Shown: positions 1 through 11,430, counted from the stretch's first letter. The stretch: 64,000 nucleotides of DNA from Hypomyces perniciosus (GCA_008477525.1 SPDT01000009.1:992001-1056000), one strand, 5' to 3'. Notes: generated by a model from the letters alone, not told the origin. Program-made: numbers and translations.

Positions 1-9
1 AAAACAGAG

Positions 10-17
10 TATATAAA
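10..17 (+). promoter_or_regulatory. TATA box of first gene
   Basis: The sequence TATATAAA lies about 100 bp before the ATG at 119. It is the only obvious core-promoter element there. Confidence 0.5.
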
Positions 18-118
18 GGTACTTCCTTTGCTTCACTAACATCCGACAACCCTCTGTTCCAGGCTCTTGCTTGAGCTTCCGTTTTTTGTTCACAGCCTTT
101 CCTGTCGCGTCCGCAACT

Positions 119-1043
119 ATGCCAATGGTAGATAGAGTGGTCATTCCTGGGGGTGGTAGGTATGTCTGGCCTGATGACTCCTCAGCAACATACAAAATGT
201 CACCGGCCGAATGGCAATTGCGCACCGAGTACCTTCATCCCACATACATCAAGAGACAATGTTATCTCCAATCTCGGCAGACCTACCCAGAGCATTCAAC
301 CCTAATGATCAAAACTAGGGCCGAAGGCGATGGCAGGCCAAAACTCGAACCGGATAATAATAATTGCAGCTCCTCGCAAGCAACGATTGAGAGTAAGTTC
401 AGTCGTTACCTGTCATGGACAGTAGTTTTGGGTAAGTCCGTGAGCTAAAGACTAATGACCTGACCTTGTTGTTAGGAGCCGAATCGGAGGTGAGAGAGTG
501 GATGGAAGAAGTGAAAGCAGAGTATGATCAGGGGGCCCTGGGGCCCGGGCATGGGCGAAGGAGCACATCGGAAGAGGGTAACATACATCAAGTTCTGCAA
601 CATTCTTGTTGCATACTTCATCCATGGTTCTCTCTCTAACTTTGAGAATAGGGGGCCATCCGCGAGCGCACCCCGCTAATCTTGGCCCAAATGAGCTTCG
701 CGAACACGGCCACTCAGCTAAACGACGCTCAGCTATAGCCAATCCACCGAAGAGAGGCAAGAAACGAGCCCTACAACTAAAACACCGCATGAATCTGCGG
801 AAACGCCACAAAGATGTTGCTGCTTCCTCATCACAAACTACAATCAAAACGTGCCAAGGGGAGCGTATCTCTATTGACATTCAGTATCTTAAAGATGTTC
901 GAATTGAAGATGGGGAGCTAATATTTTCAGCCAAAGTGGATCTCATGCTTGAGGATATTCATGGGGCTGAAAACCGCAGGGCGGCCAAGAGGCTTCTCAC
1001 CCAGAGACTTGGGAAAGAGGTAGGGGCGCTTATTGATGTGTGA
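119..1043 (+). CDS. three-exon protein of unknown family, 268 aa
   Basis: I do not recognise the family. Splicing gives exons 119-431, 476-577 and 652-1043. The first intron starts GTAAGT, has a CTAATGAC branch site and ends TTAG. The second starts GTAACA, has CTCTAAC and ends AATAG. The joined frame is open for 268 codons to the TGA at 1041-1043, and exon lengths sum to a multiple of three. The protein starts MPMVDRVVIPGGG; its middle is basic (KRGKKR, RKRHK) and could be a nuclear signal. The last 70 residues look like a compact alpha/beta domain. A TATA box sits about 100 bp upstream. The ATG at 119 is the first in frame with good coding potential. Exon structure is fairly sure, function unknown. 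Confidence 0.6.
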
Positions 1044-1642
1044 TCTAGGCTGTAATCGGTCAGTTCATGGCTCGTCACTGGAGAGTTAGGATGATAGGGA
1101 AAGTCTATAGTTTAGACGGTTGAACTGCGCTGTTCACTCTGGTTAATATGGGTTTATTGCTCTTATCTTGCCGTGGCGTAATCCACAGGTCTGTCTGTAT
1201 CTGCCAAAGACATTTATTTCCTATGGTTGCAACCAATGATACCAATCAAGAAGTAATGTACTCTTATATGTATTAACGTCAGAAAAGGCATTGTCTTTGT
1301 ATCCAGTCGACAAAATAGCATCAGTCTCTTCCTAGATCGAGCAATAATATAAGCATATCACATGAAATTCTAGGCGGATTCCATGACCGATGCTCCCATC
1401 AAAACAAAAAATTATGTTCTACGTTCAAGATGGTTTGGGATTAATTGATGCGGACGCAATTCTATAAGTAAACAGCACCGGATTAAAAGTACTGTATTGG
1501 TTAGGAAATTTTCATCGTGTTCTTTATGTAATCGCTCTCGCCACAAGGCTGCCACAACGTCGCGGCTAGGTCAGGACAGTACAGTTGCAGAGCAATAAAC
1601 ATATTTATGTATTCTGGACCAAGTCTTGATACATACTCTATC
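1044..1642. other. intergenic, no gene seen
   Basis: AT-rich DNA after the first gene with stops in all frames. I see no repeat or domain here. Confidence 0.5.
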
Positions 1643-2188
1643 TCAATGGCACGTGGGTGGCAAACACCCAGTCACATCTTTCCCCCTTATCAAGAGCAAG
1701 ACTCCATCCCGGTTCACCGAAATGCTCCCATGAACACCAGCGTTCTGGTCTTGCCAGAGGTTGTTCTCCTTTTGTAGCAGAATAGTAGCGTCACCTTCAC
1801 CATCCTCACCACTACACTTCACTTCTATTGAAAGGCTGTCAAGGCAGGCAAGAACCAACCTATGTGGCCAGATATGCGCAGTTTGATCCTCCCATAACTT
1901 GTGATGGACACCCCGGCTGAGGGTAAGATGATGTCCAGATTTTAAGTCGAGTATCAGTCTTTCAACGGACATAGACACTTCCCAGTTTTGATAAACCTTG
2001 TTTCGACCCGCTGGACCACTATCGAGATCGATGGCGTTGCCCTTGCTGATGTTGCCTGGATGGATGCTGTTCTCGTCCGTGACTTTGCTTGCGTAATTCA
2101 GTGTGCTCCCCACAGAGATTTTGCCGGTGGTTTTGTCGCCTTCCACATCGCTACCCCGATCGATGTTGTCTTCGTGCTCACCAAGCAT
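1643..2188 (-). CDS. hypothetical protein, 181 aa
   Basis: An open frame of 181 codons starts at ATG 2188, with an in-frame stop eight codons upstream. The N-terminal third is hydrophilic and acidic and the rest alternates beta-like hydrophobic stretches (SVERLILDL, RLVLACLDSL). I recognise no domain. An upstream exon beyond 2200 is possible. The frame overlaps a shorter plus-strand frame (1988-2194) that looks like its shadow. Composition suggests real coding, but single-frame evidence is all there is. Confidence 0.4.
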   Translation of the reverse strand: MLGEHEDNIDRGSDVEGDKTTGKISVGSTLNYASKVTDENSIHPGNISKGNAIDLDSGPAGRNKVYQNWEVSMSVERLILDLKSGHHLTLSRGVHHKLWEDQTAHIWPHRLVLACLDSLSIEVKCSGEDGEGDATILLQKENNLWQDQNAGVHGSISVNRDGVLLLIRGKDVTGCLPPTCH

Positions 2189-2194
2189 TGCTGA

Positions 2195-3168
2195 GATCGC
2201 TTCAAGATGTCATTGCAGATGACAAGCCGAATCACGGAAGGATGCGTGCGTGATGAAATCTACCGGATATCACCTGGGGTTCTTTAAGATACTTCATCAA
2301 CCACTGATGGTACTGCATGTATTCACATGCATACCAATCTATAGCAACCCATATATGGCTTTTGAGTCTTTCTCGTTAACTTTCTTTCCAAGTCTGCCAA
2401 ACGCGCTCAGCAATTAAGCTTGTAGATCACCATACCATAAAGAGCCTTAACAGTTGCGGAAGAAATGCCACTTGAAACAAGTAGAAAGACATTGCAGAAG
2501 TGGACATGCGGACTTTGGGCTGGTCAAGAAGTCTTCATAAGCACTAGATTTCGCTTTTGTTATTCCACCCATGCCATTATTTCGCTTCAAGAGTTTTGCT
2601 AAGGAAGAAGAAGGCAGTTGCATGGGCCCATCTAGCCCTCATATATCTTTCTTTCGCGGTATTTTTTGTCAGGCTTTCTCTTCTTTTCTTTTATTTATGT
2701 TTATTTCTCAATTCCCCGAAATATATACTCTAGACTATTAACCTGCTAGCGGAAATTCATCTCCTTATCCTGCTAGTGGCAAGAATTGTTTAACGATCAG
2801 GTTGCAGAGTTCAAAGAGTCCTTAATGGGGCTCAATAAAACAGTTGCGCAAAAGGGCTCCGCAAATAAAGATGGATCAGGGCAAAGATAGCATATTCAGA
2901 CCAGCCAGTCAGGTAATCGCCGTGCCCGACAAAGGCAGAGAGACATGGGGGAAAATGGGTCTCGTTGCATTGAATATCACTACTTTAATTTCTCCACGAC
3001 CCCAACTGCCAAGTGGCATCTCTCCACCACTTGGCGCGCCTGCTCCTTCTCATAGCCATTCGCGTAAAACCGTCCGTTCCTTGCCAACGTCCAAGCGACC
3101 CATCGTATCCCAGCCGAACCGGAAGACCACAGTAGCCAGGGCGCACTTCAACAAGGTAGCTCAAGTTT
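2195..3168. other. intergenic with T-rich tract
   Basis: This holds a pyrimidine-rich tract near 2645-2710 (runs of TTCTTTT) and no supported gene. A 112-codon plus-strand frame at 2844-3182 runs through here but has no recognisable domain. Confidence 0.4.
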
Positions 3169-3486
3169 TCAAGGCTTTTTGAGACGGGGTCGGGATTGGC
3201 GCCCCCGTTTCTTTTCACACCATTTCTTACAGCGGTTGTTCCACACGTATTCCACGCCATCCGCGATCAGCGCTGTTGGGCTCAGCGTAATACTCATTTT
3301 CCTCCGACCAGCTCTCCCTTTCCTTCGAGGCTTGGTTCCAGGTCGGCCACCAATTTCGTTATCTGTCGAGTCTCCGGCCAGGTCGATGACAGCTGGCCTG
3401 TTGTCGAGGATTGACAGCGCTTCGGGGACTGATTGGTCTATTAAGGGTTTATCCCAGCGAAAATGACCTAATTGGGATGGACTCAT
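3169..3486 (-). CDS. small basic protein with SUMO-interaction-like motif, 105 aa
   Basis: The frame starts MSPSQLGHFRW and ends in a very basic tail (KKRGRQSRPRLKKP). Around residue 34 is AVIDLAGDSTD, the hydrophobic core plus acidic tail typical of SUMO-interacting motifs, followed by a Gly/Arg/Lys patch (GRPGTKPRRKGRAGRRK) that resembles an AT-hook region. The family is not recognised. A similar motif (PEVIDLESDD) occurs on the same strand about 1.2 kb upstream at 4533-4676, so both could be exons or remnants of one gene. The motif reading is by eye. Confidence 0.4.
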   Translation of the reverse strand: MSPSQLGHFRWDKPLIDQSVPEALSILDNRPAVIDLAGDSTDNEIGGRPGTKPRRKGRAGRRKMSITLSPTALIADGVEYVWNNRCKKWCEKKRGRQSRPRLKKP

Positions 3487-4532
3487 ATCGGGTCGATTCG
3501 CTTAGGAAGAATTCATCGCACAGACTTGAGAAATCGGCCAGCATTAAGTCCTAATCCAGTGAGTCTGGATTAGTTGCTTTTGTTGGACAGGATGATACAT
3601 GACTTATGAACCAAGTTAATGAATGGATGGAAAGACTGCGACAATCGTCATGCAGGAGGGAAGGATTCTTCGGCCAATCGTTTCAGACGCTGTTTCCAAG
3701 ATCTACGCCATACTCACCGTCTTCTTTCTTTTTTTTTAACTTGCGCCTATAAATTCTTGAGCATCTGCCAGGAATTCGCCATGCTTATCTGATGCCCTCA
3801 ATCGTCGGTATTTGTCACAGAGTCTGTTTTTTTATGCTGATTGTCATGTCGACATGCCCGAGGGCCTCGCAATCCGACTGTCAATGCTTCTCTGTGGCCC
3901 GTTGTTGGAACGTGGAAGCGGTATCCAACCAAGAAGTGGGTCGGGATTGGACCCATTCTCTATCGCTCAGCTGGCGTGGCTGAGTGGAGGAACTATGCGT
4001 CCCACGGTCACAGGATTAATAATACTTTGATGGCGAATACTAGTTGGACAAGATGTTTCAATTGGCTTGCATAAGTATCAACACTCGTCTGGGGCCTTTG
4101 CATAGCCTGTCTTCTTCGCACAGTCAGCACAATAGTACAGGTTGTAACCAATTCTCACAAATCCATAAACGCTTCTATTGTCGGTCGACATCAATTCCGT
4201 CCGCCTCGTGCATAGTAAACATTGGATCCTTTCCACGGTAGCTAGAGCCTTCGTTGTAGTGCTAAGGGAAAACAGCTCTGGGCGACAAGGTGCCTTTATG
4301 TACGAGCTAAACTGACGGAACTCCTGTTGTACTGCGGTGGGTCAGGCTGCTTATAACAACACAGCTGGGCGATATGTACTGTATTAGCCAATCGTGAATA
4401 GAGAGAACAACGACCAGAACTTAACGCACGGGTGTGTTCAGCCACCAACATTCGTCTTTCTCGGTTATACGTCCGGTTTGTGACCTAGGCATGGAGGTAG
4501 AACTTTTTTGCTGCATGAGCGCCCGTTTCAGC
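3487..4532. other. no clear gene; possible decayed coding DNA
   Basis: Several 60-77 codon plus-strand frames overlap at 3790-4240 but none carries a recognisable domain. The stretch may be decayed or intronic sequence between the two SIM-like segments on the minus strand. Confidence 0.3.
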
Positions 4533-4676
4533 TTACCGGGCCTCATCTTGGCCTCTGTCATCGCTCTCTAGGTCGATGACTTCTGGGCCGTCGTGGGAAT
4601 CAGGACAAATTAGGTCAACACTTCTCTGCTGACCGGGCTTTTCGTGTTTGCGGTGACGCAGGAATAGCAAAGATCA
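4533..4676 (-). pseudogene. coding remnant or exon with SIM-like motifs
   Basis: A 47-codon minus-strand open frame without an ATG contains SVDLICPDS and PEVIDLESDD, two SUMO-interaction-like cores. It ends at GCCCGGTAAGC, which could be a splice donor rather than a true stop. It resembles the motif at 3169-3486 and may be an upstream exon or degraded duplicate. Confidence 0.3.
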
Positions 4677-4857
4677 CGGATTACGTTGGCTTCCTTGGAT
4701 AGGTGGGAAATGGATGAAGAAAACTGCGGGCTGCACTGTAATTGATGGGTCAGCATCAGAGGTGTAGGGTAGGTCGATGGAAAACTGCAGGATCAAGTTG
4801 TCTCAAAGTCCTGCCATAGGAGCGTGGACAGCATAAGCTGGATTTACTGGAAATTTA

Positions 4858-4990
4858 CAGGAGCGACCGAAATTAGTGTCCGCGGTTTCCCAACAAAATG
4901 CCATTTATGGCATTTATGGCTTTTTTAACATTTATCTATCAAGATTATGATTCTATGTACATACTTAGATTTGAATGTCAAAACTAGCAA
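4858..4990. repeat. fragment of TA-flanked MITE, right-end type
   Basis: It starts after a TA with CAGGAGCGACCGAAATTAG and TGTCCGCGG, matching the reverse complement of the right end at 38025-38054. It continues to the family's AAAGCC...GGCTTT hairpin motif near 4900 and then fades. The right boundary is approximate. Confidence 0.55.
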
Positions 4991-5130
4991 GGAAATACCA
5001 CAGTTCCAACAAGTCTATAACCTGCTTCTATTGATAAATACTAAGAGCTATGTTCGGCTATTTCTTGTTGTTATCGTCTATAGTTTAGTGATGGCGTTGT
5101 CCTTACATAATGTAATGTAGGTAGTAGATA

Positions 5131-5802
5131 CAGTAGAGGCCGAAATAAGTGTCCGCATTTTGTATGTATAGAAAGTTTCTGGGCACAGCCCATGCCTCTG
5201 ATTTCTGTAGCCGATACTTCCATAAACACGCCTTCTTAATGTTTACCTAATACAGTAGAGTGCGAAATGAGCGTCCGCGATTTGTATATATGGAAAGTTT
5301 CTGGGCACAGACTATACCTCTTAGCTCGGTAGCCAATACTTCTGTAAGCGCAGTCCAACCATACTTTCTTAACCTTTACCTAATATTACATAGTACCCAT
5401 TTCGCCATTGTCATATAAAAGGGAACGGCAAGAAACAGCCGGAAGTCGCTCTAAACCCTTTATTAATAGAAAAGGCCTTAGATCCATAAGTGCTGTGTTT
5501 TTAGGTTTCTATTTCTGACTTTTAAGCATCAGAAAGATTAAAATCTTAAAATACAACATTAAAAAGCCACAAATGGCCTTTATTAGGCTAATGCTAACGA
5601 ATAACCTAATATGCGTTATTCTATAGTACTAGCTACAGCAGGCTGCCCAGAGAGTTTCTAAACACGCAAATCGCGGACACTCATTTCGGCCTCTACTGTA
5701 ACTTACACCATTAAAAAGCCTAGTACTTGCTGCAGCAGGCAGCAGTCTGGTCCGTGCCCAGAGAGTTTCCAAAATCGCGGACACTGATTTCGGTCGCTAC
5801 TG
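5131..5802 (+). repeat. pogo-like MITE interrupted by another copy
   Basis: The left end CAGTAGAGGCCGAAATAAG is at 5131 after TA, and the right end CGGTCGCTACTG ends at 5802 before TA. The element is split by the inner copy at 5253-5698. TA target duplication and CAGTA-type inverted ends fit non-autonomous Tc1/mariner (pogo-like) elements. No transposase is present. Confidence 0.65.
5253..5698 (+). repeat. pogo-like MITE, 446 bp, nested copy
   Basis: It has full ends (CAGTAGAGTGCGAAATGAG and TTCGGCCTCTACTG) and TA on both sides at 5251-5252 and 5699-5700. It shares with the other copies the internal GGGAACGGCAAGAAACAGCC segment and the AAAAAGCCACAAATGGCC near-palindrome. Confidence 0.8.
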
Positions 5803-6139
5803 TATAACAGCGGTGAAAAGCATAGCTATGTTGCCCTTTATGACTTGAACGCCTGATTGGGTATTCTGGTGGATATTATGGGTATGACAACTGGCTCTAA
5901 GACAACTTGGGGCACTTCCCAGGATGAGCTGAAGACTGACAGTGGCTGCGTGGCTGCGAAGATTGGCTCTGTCCTAGTAGGGTGAGCACTTGCTCATCGG
6001 CCTACCGTTCCGACTATTATTCCGTTGCAGACCTGCGGCTTGGAGCCACCGCGCATCACGCGGCAGATATTCAAGCTCAAAGATCCCACCACTTTCCCTC
6101 TTACGGACAGAATGCTCATCCTTCCTGAGGATGCCATCG
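5803..6139. other. intergenic, no gene seen
   Basis: No open frame of note. The sequence has mixed composition between the MITE cluster and the LTR-like repeat. Confidence 0.4.
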
Positions 6140-6594
6140 TGTGACGATCCGGGTTGATTCTCAAGGGCTAAACCGAGGTTCGTGGGTTTATGTTGACAGA
6201 GAGGTCAGGGATGAATACTGAGCAGGGTAACGTAGTCACGATTCTGTAGAACAGGCGGTTCTGGTGAATGCAATTGTTAACGACTGTCTAAGTAACTATA
6301 CTAAACGATCGTGGCTTATCCAGTCTTATATACAAAGGAGATACATAGTGAGTTGTACTTGGATCGTTTGGATCATAGCGATCCTAGTGATCCTGGATCA
6401 CGGTTCCGTACAGTGATCCTTCTTACGGGATCGCGCCCGTAGTCGCGATCCGTCGGTGATTGGCTGAAGGCTCCGATGTTCTGCCGTGATCCCGTGACCA
6501 GGTCGTCGACATGGTCGGGTCGTGACACATCGAGGCCCTTAAAACGAGAAGTTGTTGCGTTACGAAGCGGCGTAGTCAGCCTGAATATATCACA
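6140..6594 (+). repeat. possible solo LTR
   Basis: The segment begins TGTGACGATCCGGGTTGATT and ends near AATATATCACA, so it is bounded by TG...CA. It includes TTATATACAAAGG, a promoter-like site, near 6327. Its start resembles LTRs of fungal Gypsy elements as I recall them. No second LTR, gag/pol frame or clear target duplication is visible, so boundaries are uncertain. Confidence 0.4.
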
Positions 6595-7849
6595 ACAACA
6601 GGGAATTTCTAGGCACCTGAATTCCACTCAATTACACCGTCTTCGGTGGGTCTTCTTGTGACTTGCTGCCTTCATCCTCATTCGATTCCCTTCCATTTTA
6701 TCATAGAGTCAGAACGCCGCGCGTTCTGTTTCACCTCACGTAAGATCACAGACTCCCTTGCATATGATTACAGGTTCCTTTCATATCCCGTCATTGCCCA
6801 TTCCAATAATCAGACCAACGTTATCCGACAGAAGTGGACAAAGTAAAGCGTAGCCCCGATTTTGAACATAATATAGCAAATTTTACAGCCTTTCAGAAAT
6901 GGATTACAAAGTTACACAAAGCCTGGATCTACCTACTGGTCTAAAAGGAGGGCCGGCTTTGTTGCCTCCCATCATCAAGTATTGGTGAAAATGTTGAATA
7001 TGATGAACATGGTAACAAAGAGTGTATGGTGTTGAGTGGCACATTTGATTATGTTAGAGAGGGGGGGAAGGAACCCTTCAATTTATATGTACAGAAAATC
7101 AGAACGACTACTACGACGATGACGACGACGATCAAGATAGCTACACCATAAGGGAGTTCGTAGAGCTCATAGAAACCAATATCAGCAAGTTAATGCCTGT
7201 GCATTGGAAATCAGAGTGGGCTAGGCGGGAGCGCCAGTGGTTTCGCGACTGGTGGGGGCGGAACGCCCCAGATCTTCGTAGGTAACCCCCGTGGAGACCA
7301 ACTAGGCAGTGGAGTAGACTGTTGGTACACCAGAGACGCACCGCGTTCGGCCACAGTCAGCAACAAGCCGCCACGCTTAGAAGATCTTGCAGTGCTGAAA
7401 TGCGGGTACTGAACCAGATTACGGGACTGAATCCTACCAATCCTTGATTACCTATTTATTTTATACATAGTACATACATACTGTACATCAGTGTCTTATA
7501 ATTATTCGTTTGGTATGTACCTTTTGCAGTGAAGGTGTCACTATGTACTCCGTAACAATATATTAAAACTTCCTGAAAACGGTATCTTGAATAGTACAAG
7601 AGGATTTGGCTATTTTGCATTGATCTCATAACGACACTAATACATAAAGTAAACAGAAAACGTAATTTAATCAGTCAGACTGCCATTTTATGATGGGTGT
7701 TTACTTACCCAGATATTTATATGCACACAGCTTTAGGCGTCAACCAACAAGGCAAGTGTTTCATTAACTCCAAGGAACAGCTCGGAAGATGGAAACCTCG
7801 ACTCTAATCTTCACTCCATTCCATATTTCTTAACGATTATTCAACCTAA
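6595..7849. other. gene-free stretch with a short GAC/GAT repeat
   Basis: There is no supported gene. A CGA/GAC trinucleotide-like run occupies about 7104-7132. The last 400 bases are AT-rich and contain the probable promoter of the F-box gene. Confidence 0.45.
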
Positions 7850-9123
7850 ATGGCTATTCACTTACCATTAGAACTTGTTTGTAAAATTCTTGAGTTTCTA
7901 CCAGATATAAACTCGTTACAAACTGCGATTCTAGTACATCCTTGGTTCTACACAGCATTTTCATGCTATAGGAAATCGATCACAACTTCTGTCCTTAGGA
8001 ATGAGCTTCCCCACGAAATCTACATCCATGCAACGACGAACTTCATTTGTTTCAACGGAAATTATTCCATACCCGACCTTGAATCTATTGCCGATTTTAG
8101 CGATATTACGTTGCACCTTGATAGGCTTCGTTACCACCGCAACAGCGCAGGAACCTTAACTGTTTCGCTACGAGAGGCTCTCTTCATCTCTCGTACGGAA
8201 AAGAAGGTTGTGGAGTTATGTAAACTAGTCCTTGGAGATTGTTCTTACGGAGAAAGGCAGAATTTATTCCCGTTATGGAATGCTGTTTATTTCCCTAAGC
8301 CATCTCCGTCAGAGCGCATCCGAGTTCACCAGGCTATTTATCTTTTTAACATTCTTTCTTCCCTCTGTCAAAACTTACGCGCCACCTCACATTACAATGC
8401 ACGTCATTTGGACCGGTTCCGAAACGAATTTCAGAAGTGCATTGTCGAGCAACTAATGGCACCATGGGAGTTTTTTCAAGTCATCGGAATTAGGGCATAT
8501 TTTCGAAGAGCATTCTACGGCATCGGTAGGTTTTTTTTCTCCCCCTTTCGTTTCACAGCACGTCTATTAGCTTAGTAGGTACTAACAGAATAGCTTATGA
8601 TCAAGTAGTAGACGATCAATCGCTTTCCTGTATTTTAGTCTCTGGTCTTGACGTTATCCATCACGCACTCTGTGTGATGGGTCCATCCAGATTAGACGAG
8701 GTTATAGAATTACGAGCGATACCCGCATTAAGTGATCGTGCCTTCGCCTTTGACGCGATTCTTTCTCAAGCACTCAGTAATAGCTGGTCACAACAATGGA
8801 GGAAGTCTTTTCGACGGCACCAGCCATTCTGGCAAGACGATGAGAGGAGTTTCCAATCCTGGAGGAAGTTCGAAGACAGGCAGATCGAGGTGCTTGGTGG
8901 TAATCCGCAACTATCAGAACTGATCCAGCATGAGTCGGCTTTGTTAGGTGGATACTTTGGTCTTTGGGGCGCAACTCTATGGGATGAAAACCGTTGGGAG
9001 GATGTACTTTACAATCTCGTTCGACCAGGACCCATTGGCCTAGTGGATATACCTGAAGATTGGGACTTGATGGCTATCGGAGTTCTGCTTATTGAGGAGG
9101 CACTGCTTTTACAAGAACATTGA
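7850..9123 (+). CDS. F-box protein, two exons, 401 aa
   Basis: Exons 7850-8525 and 8594-9123 join through a 68-bp intron with donor GTAGGT, a perfect TACTAAC branch site and acceptor AATAG. The joined frame is exactly 402 codons. Residues 1-45 (IHLPLELVCKILEFLPD, then AILVHPWFY) form an F-box, the Skp1-binding module of SCF ubiquitin ligases. The rest is Trp- and Leu-rich with no named repeat; it would be the substrate-binding part. The gene appears intact, unlike most regulators in this window. Its target cannot be inferred, because fungal F-box families are large and fast evolving. Confidence 0.75.
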
Positions 9124-10275
9124 ATTTTAGTTCTACCTATTGACCGCACGATAGATGAATCGAACAAGTGGAACAATGGGTTGTGACTAGAGCTGATGTT
9201 TATATACTTCGAAATATAGGAAAACAATGGACGAATCTGGTTTGTTACTCTTGAGTGTATTTTATATAGGTTAATTGAAAGAAACCTTATGTATAAGAAA
9301 CCTTATTGTAATCAATAAATATAGCGCAGATTGCTTCAGCCTGCACCTATACGTTAACCCGAGTATGAGTATATAGGCCTCTTAGAGAATTGTCACACAC
9401 ACGGCGCGATTAGCCATCTGGAAAAAAGGTTTACTGTGAGGTTATCTGAGACTTTAGACGTTGCAACTTGAAACTCAAAACTATGTCAATTGTCAAAAGC
9501 GGAAGGCCTGTATTGTTCAAAAGGCACTATGACTTGGCTGGCAGGATTGTTCCACTCCAGCTGACACGAGTGAACGAGGAATACTGTCGGATAACGTCGG
9601 TCTAGTCGTTGGAATTGGTGGAAATTAGATATGCAAGATATATTGTTTTGCATAAACGAGCTGGAAAAAAGAATACGAGATGCTTCCTTCTTCTAGGATA
9701 AAAAGGCAGCAAGGGAATCAAATGGAGACGGGGGCACGGCAAAAATTGAGTGTTTTTCAGGTGCCCAAAATGCCCTATTGTTGTGATATACTGACTATGC
9801 AACCGCGTACATAACGCAACAAATACAGTCTTTCCACACAACCACACACCGCTGTATGAAGCTACCAGACACCATTACGCCAACAGTTTCTCACATTCTA
9901 TAGGGGACTTGAAACATTTGACTCTGGAGAATTGTACATGCATTCGAGGAGGAAGACATCCAGCAACTGTCAGTCTGGCTCCCATCCTTACAGATTTCCA
10001 CAATTTCAGACTTTACATTGCATTCGAATGATATTTAGCGGTTAGTGATGCATTGTAGGAACGGATTTGAAGTAGTAGTAAACATTATCTTGTTAGGTGT
10101 TGAAATCACCATCATTCATGTGCTTAGTGCATGTATTGATAGCTCGTTGATTGAGTTTGAGAGGCTGGCATCAATCTTATAGACGTAGCTACCAGAGCAA
10201 TAACCGGTGGTTTAGGTAGGATGTTTAGGCCATTAGTGAACTCTAGTCACAATGGCCGATTTTAACGGGTATGCT
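9124..10275. other. gene-free stretch containing one dispersed repeat
   Basis: AT-rich DNA. It contains a local duplication (AAGAAACCTTAT twice near 9281-9306) and the repeat copy at 9581-9803. No gene is supported. Confidence 0.4.
9581..9803 (+). repeat. diverged dispersed repeat, copy 1
   Basis: It shares order and sequence with 15991-16235: TGTCGGATAAC-TCGGTCT at the start, then TTGGAAT, ACATGCAAG/ATATGCAAG, AATTGAGTG, and TCAGGTGCCCA-AAATGCCCTA near the end. No terminal inverted repeat was found. Confidence 0.5.
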
Positions 10276-10283
10276 TATATAAG
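10276..10283 (+). promoter_or_regulatory. TATA box
   Basis: TATATAAG lies 66 bp before the ATG at 10342. Confidence 0.4.
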
Positions 10284-10341
10284 TTGTCTGTTCTCTGCAG
10301 GAGAAGCAAAATGAGGCCTCAGTCGCGGACAATAAGATTTG

Positions 10342-10704
10342 ATGAGCATTATGGAGATACCGCGCATTCAAGTGCCTGACAACGTCCAGCGCATTACGAT
10401 GGACGGCCGTCGAATCTTCGTCACAGACAAAACTGGAAAATTAATCCAGTGTGCCAGTAATGTGCAAGACAGAGCCCGAGACGCCCGGAAGAAAAGCCAA
10501 CAAGCCAACACAAGCTTCACTGCAGACATTGAGAAAGCAGAAGCCACAATTCAGTTGACATACTTGTTCTTCACTACTCTTGCAAGGCTAGAGAACGCGG
10601 TATTAGTTGAGGTGCAAGATAACGATAGGAGAGCACGCAGTGTTCAAAAGCGCCTGCAGAAATGCAAACAAGAAATGATGGAAGCATTGAGTACTTTTCT
10701 CTAG
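10342..10704 (+). CDS. small coiled-coil protein, 120 aa
   Basis: The single frame starts MSIMEIPRIQVPDNVQRI at the first ATG after a TATA box. Residues 40-115 are rich in Ala, Lys, Glu, Gln and Arg with heptad-like spacing, so a coiled coil is likely. No signal peptide or known domain is seen. It lies between two repeat-rich stretches and ends in TAG at 10702-10704. Function unknown; it may be a remnant of a longer gene. Confidence 0.45.
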   Translation: MSIMEIPRIQVPDNVQRITMDGRRIFVTDKTGKLIQCASNVQDRARDARKKSQQANTSFTADIEKAEATIQLTYLFFTTLARLENAVLVEVQDNDRRARSVQKRLQKCKQEMMEALSTFL

Positions 10705-10800
10705 ATTTTAGTAAAGGAGAATGATCAGACAAAGCATAGCCGCATTGGTCATCATCTTTCAACTCTCGCACGCCAAAGCTTCGACAGCTGTTTGTCCTGT

Positions 10801-10951
10801 TGCAATAATATTTGCGCAGCCGTCAATCAAGTAAAAAGGAAAAAAAGCTATCTTCTTATTGGTCAAAAAATAGGCGAGCCTATAAGAATGGTTCTTTTTT
10901 ACTTTTTACTTGATTGACTTGATAAAACGGCTGCGCTGGCAAATATCGCAC
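10801..10951. repeat. small foldback element
   Basis: The arms TTGCGCAGCCGTCAATCAAG and its imperfect complement (TTGATTGACTTG, then CGGCTGCGC) face each other, extending outward through TGCAATAATATTTG and CAAATATCGCA. The loop holds a second inner inverted motif (TTCTTATT, then AATAAGAA-like). It resembles a short MITE; target duplication is unclear. Confidence 0.5.
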
Positions 10952-11023
10952 GTATATGTATCTCAGCCACCGAGGGCATCTCTTTCTTGCCCTCTTTTTT
11001 CTTTTTCTTCCTTGCAGACGGTA

Positions 11024-11430
11024 CAGTAGAGGCCGAAATGAGTGTCCGCGATTTACGTATTTAGAAACTCTCTGGGCACAGACCAGACTGCTGCCTGCTG
11101 TAGCCACTACTACACAACAAAGCTTGGCAGGTTGTTCTCTATCATTAGCCTAATAAAAGCCATTTATGGCTTTTTAACGTTAAAAACTGAGATTTTGATC
11201 TTTCTTATTCTTAAAAGTCAGGAACAGCAACTTTAAAACACAGCACTTCTGGATCTAAAGGTTTTTCTATCAATAAAGAGCCTAGAGCGACTTTCGGCAG
11301 TTTCTTGCCGTTCCCCTCTGTATAGCAATGGCGAAATTGTTCTTATGTAATGCCAGGTAAACATTAACAAAGCACGGTTAGGCTGTGTTTATAGAAGTAT
11401 CGACTACAGAAACCAGAGGTATGGTCTGTA
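11024..11430 (-). repeat. pogo-like MITE, truncated at left end
   Basis: It starts after TA with CAGTAGAGGCCGAAATGAG and reads through the family in the inverted direction (ACTCTCTGGGCACAGACC, AAAGCCATTTATGGCTTT, TTGCCGTTCCC). It breaks off at TGGTCTGTACTCG, so about 55 bp including the second terminal repeat are missing. Confidence 0.7.

Noticed and set aside
452..880. 142-codon minus-strand frame
   Set aside because: It lies antisense to exons and introns of the well-supported three-exon plus-strand gene.
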